From Marsupella aquatica (taxonomy: Eukaryota > Marchantiophyta): a DNA stretch of 64,000 bases. The position numbers and the translations under genes were made by a program. The notes beneath the pieces are model-generated. The model was not told the DNA's origin and did not search any database. It saw only the letters and a program-made list of their open reading frames with translations. The number at the start of each line of letters is the position of its first letter. Within the stretch, counting starts at the first letter, position 1. The stretch covers positions 1,674,001-1,738,000 of the forward strand of contig OZ316893.1 in NCBI GenBank assembly GCA_973895155.1. The letters run 5' to 3'. Below are positions 21,514 to 31,969 of this stretch, piece by piece.

Positions 21514-23139
21514 ATGGATCGCCTAGTGATTGTGGATCCGCCGGACGTGACCATGCGGTTCGAGCTCGAGAAGAGGTCTGTGGGGAGAGTGCAGTTGAGA
21601 AACGTGATGCATACAATGCCCGTGGCCTTCTCAATCCAAACTTCTGCTCCAACCAAATACGTGATAAGGCCGCCTCACGCTGTGCTTGCACCTCTCGGGG
21701 TTATGACAGTCGAAATCATCATGAACCCGCAGAATGAGCTCCCCGACAGCTTTCCAAGTTGCCGAGACAAGTTCATAGTCAAGACCGTGGTTGTTCCAGG
21801 GAACTTCAAGAGCAAAGATGCCGTGAAGGTGGATTGGTTCACCGCAAAGAAGAAGGCGGTCTTCAGCGATACAGGGCTGAAGGTAACTCTTGTAGGGGGA
21901 GGAATTCTCAGGGCGCTCATGAGAAAGGGGAGAGTGGAGCTGATCAGAGAGGTGCTGGAGCGAGATCCCACGGTCGCCGATGCTGCCGACGAGCAAGGAC
22001 AGAGGGCGATGCATTTGGCAATTTCGATGATTAGACCCGAGCTAGTTCAGATTCTTCTGGAATATCGAGTAAATCTAGAGCTGAAGAACAAACTAGACCA
22101 GACGCCACTCCAACAAGCTGCGCAGGCGGGAAACGCGCTCATAACCGAGCTGTTACTGGCAAATGGAGCTGACCTTGAGGCAAGGGATGCTTCCGGAAGG
22201 ACTGCTCTACATTTTGCGACCCTGAGAGGGCACTACGATGTCATGAAGCTGCTGCTCGACCACAGAGCAGATGTGGACGCCGCAATGAATGACCAGCGGT
22301 CTGCACTGCACATTGCGGTGAGCCAGGGTCACAAGAAGTGTGTCCAATTGCTCCTGGGCAAGGGCTGCAATCTCGACGCTCAGGGCCCAGAAGGAAGCAC
22401 AGTGCTGCACATGGCTGCTGCTCGTGGTCAGGTTTCTCTCGTCAAAGCTTTGTTGCGCAAAGGGGCTAACAGGGAAGCGAAAAACCATCAAGGGCGAACT
22501 CCGTATCAAGAGGCTGAAGAATTCGCCAATGATAAGCTTTTAATGGACTTGCTTTACTTGGGAGAGAGTTTGAGGGAGTCTGCGAGAAAGGGCGAGGTCA
22601 GAAGCGTCAAAAAGCTCATGAGGCAAGGTGCGGTCGTTGATGGAGAGGATCAATACGGGTGGACTGCGCTCCAGAGAGCGGCATTCAAAGGACGGATCGA
22701 CGTCGTCAAATGCCTCGTAGAAAAAGGGGCCAATTTGGATCACCACGACAAGGATGGTTGCACTGCTCTTCACATGGCTGTGGAATCATGTCAGAAAGAC
22801 GTCGTCCGGTTTCTCTTGGATAGCGGCGCCAATGTGAATGCCGTTACTAAGAGAGGCCAGGCCCCTCTCCAACTCGCCGCTGATTTCAATTATCAGGGAA
22901 TCATTCGAATTTTAGTGAAGGCCGGCGCTCTGACTGACGTGCTTGGCACTTTAGACAGACAGTTCTCAGAGTTCTTGAACGCCGAACACGACGGGAAGGA
23001 AAGATATTCAGATGGCAACACGGACGCCAAACTAGCAACAAGCAGAAAGTATCATCCAGCACTTGTTCAGTACTGCCGTCCCGGTGTCGGGTCCCAGCCC
23101 AAACCTGTTGTCACCTTTGCGTGCGAGCTGAGAGACTAG
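21514..23139 (+). CDS. VPY: VAPYRIN-like MSP-domain / ankyrin-repeat protein
   Basis: An uninterrupted 541-codon frame. Residues 1 to about 115 form a major sperm protein (VAP-type) domain (MDRLVIVDPPDVTMRFELE, then FSIQTSAPTKYVIRPP and TVEIIMNPQ). From about residue 130 to 480 there are about ten ankyrin repeats with GRTALHFA, GCTALHMA and LLLxxGAxLDA signatures, split in two blocks by a degenerate spacer around residues 335-350. MSP followed by ankyrins and a length near 540 aa fit VAPYRIN, a cytosolic/vesicle-associated protein needed for intracellular accommodation of arbuscular mycorrhizal fungi in seed plants. VPY-like paralogues share this layout, so orthology to VPY proper is not proven. 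The start is the first ATG of the frame and opens directly into the MSP domain. The segment that is FKVKTTAP in classical VAPs is FSIQTSAP, lacking its lysines. Confidence 0.85.
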   Translation: MDRLVIVDPPDVTMRFELEKRSVGRVQLRNVMHTMPVAFSIQTSAPTKYVIRPPHAVLAPLGVMTVEIIMNPQNELPDSFPSCRDKFIVKTVVVPGNFKSKDAVKVDWFTAKKKAVFSDTGLKVTLVGGGILRALMRKGRVELIREVLERDPTVADAADEQGQRAMHLAISMIRPELVQILLEYRVNLELKNKLDQTPLQQAAQAGNALITELLLANGADLEARDASGRTALHFATLRGHYDVMKLLLDHRADVDAAMNDQRSALHIAVSQGHKKCVQLLLGKGCNLDAQGPEGSTVLHMAAARGQVSLVKALLRKGANREAKNHQGRTPYQEAEEFANDKLLMDLLYLGESLRESARKGEVRSVKKLMRQGAVVDGEDQYGWTALQRAAFKGRIDVVKCLVEKGANLDHHDKDGCTALHMAVESCQKDVVRFLLDSGANVNAVTKRGQAPLQLAADFNYQGIIRILVKAGALTDVLGTLDRQFSEFLNAEHDGKERYSDGNTDAKLATSRKYHPALVQYCRPGVGSQPKPVVTFACELRD

Positions 23140-25004
23140 AAAAACCTGTCCATGTTCACTTCGATCGACACAGCTCGATCGTGGATTTATTTTGGCAGAA
23201 GGTTGGCTGTAGTCGATCTGAGTCGGATTGCCCGATTTTCTACAGCTCTAGGTTGAACCACCGTGCGTGCCCAGTTTCCTCTGAACTGAATTCATTCAAG
23301 TGAGTTGCCGACAACCTCTTACTCTGCTGGCAAATGCGTCGTGGAAAGTGATCTAAGGGTCGAATTCGTTGAGAGCATGCACGACTGCAACGAAGCTTCA
23401 AGAAACAAGTGCGAAAAGTGATATGCACGCGACTCCGATATGACCCGAGGTCGTGAGGCCGCAGAGAAAAAGCAGCTGCAACGTACTTGGCTAAGTTTCG
23501 ATTGGTTTGATGATTTTAATATTCCTTCAGAGGATTACAATTGTATACATAGGGTGTGGCTACCAGGCCGATAGTAGATCTTCTACCGAAGATCAAGCTG
23601 GGCTTGCATATATGGTGATTGAAAGTTCTTCGAGAGCAAACGCTGGAGTAAGCCTCAGACGGAGGCAGTCTGGCGGTAATAATTAAGTTGAGGTTTCAAT
23701 ATCCTGCCCGTATCAGCTCAATGGTTCAAGACGATTGTTGCGGCAGTGCATTCATGTGCTGTATATAGGTCAATGGATTAAGTTAACTACTTTAGATATC
23801 CTCCACGATTTTTCTGCCACGCATCGTAGCGATCATATCCATTGAACGTACATTCTTTCGATCCAGAGACAACTGGAGGAAAATCATGGCCGCCCGCGCA
23901 CACCTTGTAACAAATGTTTCGATGTACCCACGAGGGCGATTTATCCTAGAAAAATCTAGATCAAGTTTTTGTGAGTACTACTGAAGAATATGTACATCAT
24001 GAAAGGAATTGACATCGTCGATGAATTCCATTCAGTTTTGACCCTAAAGTATCTCTTTTGAAAACCCAGATAAGATGACCATGATTTCCAATTTGATGCT
24101 TCCCTTGAGAGTTTGGATGCCTTGGGTTTGAAGGGAGGTACCAATCAAAAAGCTTCTGTAGTATTTTGAATTGTCCACAAGCGTGAAGCTTGGTCCACTT
24201 TGAGAACATTTTACAATTTCAGCATTTGAATATATGATGAAAACAGTCACTCGATCTACTCTACCTGATTTTCCATTGATGAGTTCGACCGTTCGAAGAC
24301 CTTTCACTCTCTCTCACTTTTCGATGTCCCCGAATATATATCAGCCCACAGTTTCATCACGAGGGTGGCCTTGCTCGAGCTCTCTTTAGTGACTACAGAA
24401 TCTGCAATTGTGATGAGTTGCAGCTCTGGTGTGTGAGAGTTCATGAGGAATTTCAGCTTGCAACAATCTTATCACAATTCAACAGCATTTATCACATTTC
24501 GGAATCGCAGTCTCCATATATGAGTACGTGATCTGTGCGCTCACGTAAAGCAAGCTTCAGATGATGTCAGTGGGGGCATTAATTCCGAGTTGCAATGCAA
24601 TATGTTTCAGACGTTCCTCTGAAGGAAATTATATCCGATGGACTCGTCCACATTTCAAATGCCTTTCCTATAATTGTGTTGTGTGTAATTTCCAGCATTA
24701 TTTGAAACGTGAGCTTTGGCTTCTTGTTGCTTCATTGCAACATATGTCTTAGGTAGATTGCAAAATTGAAGTATTAGTATATTCACGATTGAAAACCACT
24801 CTTCAAGCCTATGGATCATATGAGTCTTGGAGCATACCTGAAGTGGGGGTGCAAGTTGAAATCCAAAATGAGGGCAGATGGAGTTAATCTGGGTCAACCA
24901 CCTAAAGATAGATATGACAATGAGTTCAATAACCAATCTTGTGCTCTGGAGACAAAGGGCCCCAAAAAAACAAGGGCTTTAGCCCAAGTTTTCGGGGCTA
25001 TTAT
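23140..25004. other. Intergenic / 3' UTR of VAPYRIN-like gene
   Basis: No supported gene. Short frames on both strands lack motifs. The first few hundred bases likely include the VAPYRIN-like 3' UTR. Confidence 0.4.
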
Positions 25005-25240
25005 TGTTCACGGGCCTATGGCCGTGCGTTGCACTGTGCAAGGAGGGTTGGTTCATAGGGAGTCGGGCCAGAGCATTTATGAGGCACAATATGCGTTAGG
25101 GGTGTCCATTTCCTCCATCAATGATCAAGGAAAACAGACAAATGAATCCAACGACTGAGGATCTTTCCTGCCCAGGAGATTTTTTGTATTGTGACGACGG
25201 ACCAAAAACAAAGGGATCCCTTGTTATAGTTGTAGATGAG
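25005..25240 (+). repeat. Dispersed repeat, copy 1 (inverted relative to copy at 39.1 kb)
   Basis: Matches the reverse complement of 39112-39362 through GTGCAAGGAGGG, AGGGAGTCGGGCC, TTAGGGGTGT, CATCAATG and CCCTTxTTATAGTTGTAGAT. No coding sequence or clear termini; probably a non-autonomous transposon remnant. Confidence 0.75.
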
Positions 25241-28200
25241 AATGCTTCATGAACAAAGAGTTAACACACTTAATACTTAATAGATGTTTCAGTCTTGCTA
25301 TTTTCAAATGTGTTTCTCCTTTATTCACACTTGAGTACAAACTCAAATTTCATGCAAGTTCAGAATCTACTTTCTTTACGAATTGACCTATAGAGTATAA
25401 ATCTCAAAATGCACTTGCACCCCGTGTGATAGGCAGCATATGTTTAGTGACTTAATGCCCTTGTTTATTTTTCTCTTTCATTGTAGTTTTTGGGGCATTC
25501 ATGAACAAGAGTGCACAGCCAAGATTTAAATCAGGTTACTTTACTAAGATCAGTAAAAATAAAAATCTCTTAGGCCTTTGTGTATTGAGGTCCTGTTACA
25601 CACTTTTAAGGAAGGTCCTGTTACACAGAGCATTATGAGCACAAATAGCCCCTCAAAACTCGAGCCCAAGCTCTTGTTTCTTGAGGCATTATGGCACACA
25701 ATGCCCTGTGACTTTACTACATGCTAGATTCCCAACTTTCTAAAAAGTATACGCCACTTCTGGCAAGATTTTGCCTGCTAGGTTTTGTATCTTTCATTGG
25801 CCAGAATGTAACTGACTTACTTAAACGTAGGGACATCTAACTGTCAGAAATGATTATAGGAAAAGTATAAAAAATAGTCATGGCATGTTCTCCTTCACAC
25901 AAGGTGACATTAGCCACACTGGCCAAAAAAACCTAAAACCTTTAAAACTAAGCTGGTCATGGGCATTCTCTTCGATAAAGTTTAGGAATATAAAACTAGA
26001 AAACTCTTGCATGCACATCAGATTTCTGAGTGGCACTATTCACTAGAAACGAATCAACTTGCATAATTATGGAGTTTGGATTGGAAATAGATGGGAGCCA
26101 GAAACAGTCTCAATTGGATCTTTTCATATGCTCCAATGGGACGTCCCATGCCTTCAAGTACCAGCAAAACACCATTCACCATGAGTGTTGAATGGTGACT
26201 GACACTTTTTTGGCTCCATCAATTATTTTCTTACATCCATCTTCAGAGTGGCAGAGCCTTTTTGTGATGCACTAGGGGCCTTAGAAATACTATTTGCCAC
26301 TATTTCTCTGCCATTCAGTAAGCCAGTTCTGGACCTCCACCTTTCTTTTCCCTGCAAAAACAAATCTGCCCACCCAGGCCCCCAACTTTTGGTGCATGCA
26401 AATAGTCTAGTCCCGTAGTGACGATCAGGTTCCCGCAATAAAAATAAATATATAGCTACTGAAAGTTTCAGCTTCACAGACACAATTTAGGTAGTGTTTG
26501 CGATCACAAAATAACGATGTAGAGTGCATGTTTTAGGACTAATCTAAGCATTGTGATGGGTATGTATAGTATTGGTGACTGACTGAGAGAAATAAAGTGA
26601 TGAGAGCTGAAAACACTCAACCCACATACAAGGCTGCATAACCAACACCGAGTACTAACTGGTGAAGTAAACTGATGATCCAAGAGGGAGAGGGAGGTAT
26701 TGTTTTTATTATAGAACACGGTGGAGAGTGAGAGCATGAATGACTTCACTTGGGGGGCTCAATGTTTCCACAGCTAAAATCATTGTCCATGTTAGGTCCG
26801 GTGTGGTTGCGCACAAAATTGGGCAGCCGACTTGGGGATTGTCTACAGCCTACCAACAATCTTCTCCAAGCAGTGAGCCCCCCTCATTGTTGAAGACACC
26901 TATCTAAATGTAACACAGCTGACTTCACTAGTTCCCATAGATATCCCTCATACTAGAGAATTGAAGCCCTCAATTCCATCTGTGAGCAATTTTACTAATG
27001 TGTGCATGTTTGTTTTTCAAAACTTAGACCTCCTCTTGACATGATCTAAAAACTGGAGCAAAATAAATGTGTCTTTTCAGGGAATTGCATTTATTATTTA
27101 CTGACCTGACACATTTTGACTCAAGTATTTTAATTTGCATTTTAAATTTTTTAAAGAAATGGCCATCAGCTTTGCTTCTATTATAAAGCCCCCCTAACCT
27201 TAGAATGTACTATATGAGCTAAAACTAGAGGTTCCCGGTGGTCCATGGGAATATGGGATGACAAGTCTATTAATGAAGCATTTTGGCAACATGGTCCACC
27301 TAGGCTTCAATTTCCTCTAACACACTTTCCCAAAATGACGGAAAAAAATAGTTGACTGAAGTTCCAGTTGTGAAGCACGTAAATGTGCAGATCCTAGAAT
27401 CTTAAGGGAATGTCTTAATGTCAACCGTCGATCTACAGATAAACGGTCGTCATAAGTCAATACGCTCAAAGTCAATGGGCTCCTGTATGACCAACTCTGC
27501 GGGCAGATACGGGCAGCAACGGGCAGCACTGGGACTGGCGCCCAAAATGTACGGTCTGGGAGATGCTGCCCGCCTGCCAAGTCAGCATAATCGTACCGTC
27601 AGTGGGGACCAGACGTAACGTCAGTACGGAACGGACCGCTGCCAGTTTGGGACATTGAATGCGGGCAGATAAATAAATATATAGGCTCCGACAATATTCC
27701 GTTAAAAAATGAATTCCTGTTCGGAAAAAGAAGACTGGAGTACTGGACTGTCATTTTACGGGTTCAGTCTGGGCAATCGACGGCTGAAATTGAGTCTTGT
27801 AGTTCTCGTTTTACTCGTTCGAATATATTCACATGTTTTAGGGTCTTAGTTTAAGCCCGAATAGACCTCTAGGATTGTCAAAATGCTTCCATGTATTTTT
27901 GCAGCCTAGATTAATTGCATTTTAATCATAAGGCCACATAAAATATTCTTAATTAGTACGTCTCAATTGTGTGGTTTTTGTCCAGAGGACCATAGTTCAA
28001 CAATTATGTATAATTTCTTTAAACTATTACCTGCCTGGACTAGAAGGACTAACTGAAAGCAAATATGTTGCTAATTAATTCTAGTGCTTGGTAAGGTTAA
28101 CTAGGGTGCAGCCCAACCATGGTTAAATTTTGTTGAGGTTAGACTAGTGAAGAGAAGGTATAACCCTGGAGGAGCACTTCATTGTGCTCACACTAGAGAT

Positions 28201-28518
28201 CAGATCAGTCTTAAGGAGTTGAAGACTTGAGAGTGAGAGTAACTCTCATAAAGCAGCTTGCAAGTTTGCTAGGCTAGCCCAATATATGGGGTTGTGCATA
28301 GTGATTTCTTCTCTTGCCGTGGACATAACCAAGATGGGCAAACCACTCATCTCTGTGCCAATGTCAATTGTATGTTGTACCTAGTTCCATATGCTATGCG
28401 ATATTTCCCCAACTAAATAGACCTTTGAGTATGCTACAATGATTGATAGAGTTGTGCAGAACGGATGGATTGCATAGAATCCCTATTTTTGCTCATATAG
28501 TACATATACACAATGAGA
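25241..28518. other. Intergenic, no supported gene; one GC-rich patch
   Basis: AT-rich except 27415-27670, which is CpG-rich and contains CGGGCAG repeated at about 27499, 27508 and 27517. It could be an old LTR or promoter remnant. No gene recognised. Confidence 0.4.
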
Positions 28519-28523
28519 GAAAT

Positions 28524-28849
28524 TGTGGGGAGAAATCAGATCAGGAAAAACACTCCAAACATACACGTGCTCAATAGTTACGTGGTTCGCCTCAAGGTTG
28601 GCTACGTCCACGGGAAGACCAAGCTTTATTAACGGTTATGTGTCTACTCAAGTATCACCATAGCTCTCATCTCTTCAAGCTCTCATCTCTTGTTATATCA
28701 CTGTGTTCTCTCTTGAGAACTCTCTTGTGTGTGTTCTCACACCACATACAAGTTGAAGAGATAAGGATCAATATCTTCAACTAGGGTTTACTCTAACCCT
28801 AGTTAACATCCTAACCATAGTTCAACCCAAGACTGAGTTAACCTCTACA
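28524..28849 (-). mobile_element. Solo copia LTR with GAAAT target duplication
   Basis: This 326-bp unit reads TGTGGGGAGAAATCAG...GTTAACCTCTACA on the plus strand and matches both LTRs of the 43888-49916 element in the same orientation. It is flanked by GAAAT at 28519-28523 and 28850-28854 with no internal domain, so unequal recombination between LTRs probably removed the body. It differs from the 43.9-kb LTR at several positions. It contains an inverted pair AACTAGGGTT (28779-28788) and AACCCTAGTT (28795-28804). Confidence 0.93.
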
Positions 28850-28854
28850 GAAAT

Positions 28855-29261
28855 GTCATAACAAAACTAGGTAGTCATCTTTGGAAATTTGCAAATCTTT
28901 CAATGGAAGTTGACTGTATTAGATTCTTTGGAAGAATGTTTCTGTGAAATTGAAAAACATCAGATTCCATTGGAGTATCAAAGGAGATACACAATGTCAA
29001 ACTGAGTTGATCAAAAAAATTCCCACTTGCTAATTATGTTATTGGAGTTGTCTTCATGAACACTAGAAATATTAGACATGGAAAAATTCTTGAATATCAA
29101 GATTGTTGAAAACATCTTGAACATGAGAAAGGGTGTCAATAAGTGAAGGTGTAAGGGGTGTTATAGTCCATGGGGGTTGCATGGTTCCAGGGCTTGGTCC
29201 ATGTTAGCATCATTTTCCAGAAAGCACCTACTCAGTAGTTAATTAATTCTTCCCTTTTGAA
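28855..29261. other. Intergenic, no supported gene
   Basis: No motif-bearing frame or RNA gene seen. Confidence 0.4.
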
Positions 29262-30640
29262 ATGTGTGTCCATCCAAGTCTTCACAAGTAACTTTAGTGC
29301 CTATGGGAGGTTTATTTTCTTTTATGTTCAATTCTCTCGTTAGAATACAAAAATGTTTTACTAGTTTGGAAACTGACATCTTACGGTTTCGTAGGCCATC
29401 AGTTCATAATATCAACAGCCCAGATTGTACCCTTTGGGAAAAAGCCTGCCCTGCCCAGGCTATAAACCCCTACTCAAATAATTGCCCCCTATTGTATGAG
29501 AAGAGGTTTGAGTGCTTCCATTTCTAAAGGGGGGTGACAGAGTGCATCCAAGTCTTCAGAACTTTTTTGAAATGGAAGCTTTTCTTTCTCTTATTGTCAA
29601 ATCTCCCGTTAAAATACAAAAAGATTTGTTTGGAAAGTATTTTATTCCTGGTGTGGGCAGGCAGTCAGGTGAGAATATCAACTGCCCAAGCTACCCTGTA
29701 CGAGAACACCTGCCCTGCCCGGAGTAGAAGCCCTACTTGTTAGTTAATTAATCCTCTCTATTTGAATGGGGAATCCACCCAACTCAAGTTTTCAGAACTA
29801 GCTCTTGAGTCTATGGAGCTTTTTTTTCTTTTAGTCTTCAATCTCTCATTAAACTTCAAATACGACAAGATCTTGTTTGGAGTCTGTGCCCATAATATCA
29901 ATGACCCAGATTCTACCCGTACGAAAAACCTTCCCTCTCCTGGCCCTGATTGAATCCTCTCTCTTTCCTGGTGCGGTCCCTGTCGGATCCATTGGGGCTC
30001 ACCCTGGTCTGGGTTCCCTACCAAAAAATTGTCACATTGGGATGGGGAGAGAGTCTAATTGTATTTACTCCCCATTTCCATTCAAGACAAAAAAAAAACC
30101 AAAACAATTTACTTGATGGACCCCATGAGTGATTCGTACCCTTGATAATCTTAAATCAGCGGTCCCAAAATCTCATTGGGCAGCATAGGGTCCATTAAAC
30201 AACAATTCTCAAGTTAGGGGTCCATCTAGTGTCTCTCGTGAGGTTTGCATGTGTCCTTGCAAGTCTTCAGACTCAACCTTCGAGTCTATGGGAACGTTGT
30301 TTTGGATTATCTGGAAACTAACATTCATGCTCACAATTAACATCAACGGCCCAGATTCTATCCATACGAGAAAACCTGCCCTGCCCAACCAAAAGCCCCT
30401 ACTTACAAACTTAGAAGATTGAGTGTGTCCATGCGAGTCTTCAGAATCAACCTTCAAGTCTATGGGTGTTTGTTTTCCCTTTTTTTTAGACTAACATGCC
30501 ACATCTCAGAACCAACCTTCAAGTCTATGGGTGTTAGTTTTCCCTTTTTTTTAGACTAACATGCCAAATCTAATATCAACGGCCCAGATTCTACCCGTAC
30601 GAGAAAACCTGCCCTGCCCGGGGCTAAAGCCCCTACTCAT
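29262..30640. repeat. Array of about five degenerate ~160-220 bp direct repeats
   Basis: Units at about 29262-29475, 29539-29740, 29769-29945, 30245-30402 and 30420-30638. Each opens with a GTCCAxxCAAGTCTTCAG-like segment, has CTATGGG then a T-rich tract, and most close with CCCAGATTCTACCC, ACGAGAAAACCTGCCCTGCCC-like sequence (shortened here) and AAGCCCCTACT. The last unit has an inner 65-bp tandem duplication (CTTCAAGTCTATGGGTGTT at about 30452 and 30517). Confidence 0.75.
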
Positions 30641-31969
30641 TAAAGTCAGCACCATCCCGCGGGGAACGACATTCGGTTATCCGCGGGATTTTATGAGATC
30701 CTCGTAGAACCATCGGTCTGTGACCGGTGGACACTTGCGTCCGATGAGGGTGCCATTATTGCAGTGGGTAAAACAACTAGAGTAGGCTGAGAGTGGAATT
30801 GCGGAAAGTGGATCGAGTGCGAGTCTATAGGGAGCAGAGCTCGAGCAAGAGCTGGAAACAGAGGAGGCGATGGTGCCTGGAAATGTTCACGGAGCAGTAG
30901 AGAGGTGAGGTGAGGTGCGGCCAGCGATGGACGGTGAGCTGCAGCCAACGATTCGCTCTTCGTCGGTGGTCTTCGATTGCAGCAGCATTGTCAAGTCGTC
31001 GCACTTTCGGTAGGACTAGAGACCTTCTTCGTGGGGCCTGGTTTTGTGTTGTGTTGTGCGGCGCTCTCTGTTTGGAATCTCGGCCGAGAATGACGAGCTT
31101 TCGTTCCGCTTTCGGCGGATTTACAGCTGGAAGGGTTTCTAGAGCGGTTTGTGTTTTAAGTACTAGTCCGCAGCGCTCTCGGTGGAAATGGCTCGGTGTC
31201 CGGCATGCCCGGTAGGAGTGGGTTTGAGTTTTGAATGCCGGAGCTTGAAGACGGTATCCCGTTTCAATGTGAGGAGAGGGGATTATGCCTAGCACCGTTT
31301 CGTGTCTGGCTTGGTTTCGTTTCTGAGGTTTTGGGCTTTTATCAGCATGTTGGTAGCGTTTTGTTATCCGATCTACAGTTCGCAGTTTTGCCCGCTCCGT
31401 GTTTCCTGTTTCGATGCTTGGAGTGATGCATTTTCTATGTGGGTGATTGTCTCTCGCCTGAGCTAGGCCTGCCTTCCGCTCGATTGCACAGAAGTTGGAG
31501 AGAGTTCGTGGTAATGCTCGAGCTGTGCTTTTCTTTCGAGTGCAGGTTGCTGCTAGCTCGTTAGATTTCCTAGTTTGGCCTCGTCAGACTATCATCTTTG
31601 TCGTGGCAACCATCGTGGATTTCTTCCCTCGTCTATTCGATAGTCTTCCCCATTCTGCATGACTTGGAGTGTATGAGATTCCTGCCCTTGCCATGGTCGA
31701 GCATACATTCTGATTACTGATTTGCTGCGTCTACCTTGTACAGGAAAATACATCTATCGAAGTCACTTGCTCTCTGATGAAACGGTGCTATTTTCGCTGT
31801 TGGAGCGAAGTACTTATGCGGCACCGGAGTCTGAATACATCTATTGAAGATGTGCAGATTTACTGGGTGGTGAACCCTGCCATATAACTCGTACGCATTC
31901 TTGGAGCTGAGCTTGTTGGCACCTACCCCTGACAGAAGAGGCGGGGGGAGGCGACAGCCTCGAATCGGC
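30641..31969 (+). promoter_or_regulatory. Promoter and leader of the MYND/MSS51-like gene
   Basis: GC- and CpG-richer than its surroundings, consistent with an active promoter and 5' UTR (possibly with an intron). Frames on either strand (30691-30948, 30825-31295) have no family motif. Exact transcription start not determined. Confidence 0.4.

Noticed and set aside
29262-30640. Regularly repeated units as a CRISPR-like array
   Set aside because: Units are long, diverged and contiguous, with no short identical repeats or unique spacers, and the genome is eukaryotic.
31901-31969. Upstream extension of the MYND gene
   Set aside because: Starts with a non-ATG codon; ATG 31970 is the first Met and opens the conserved protein.
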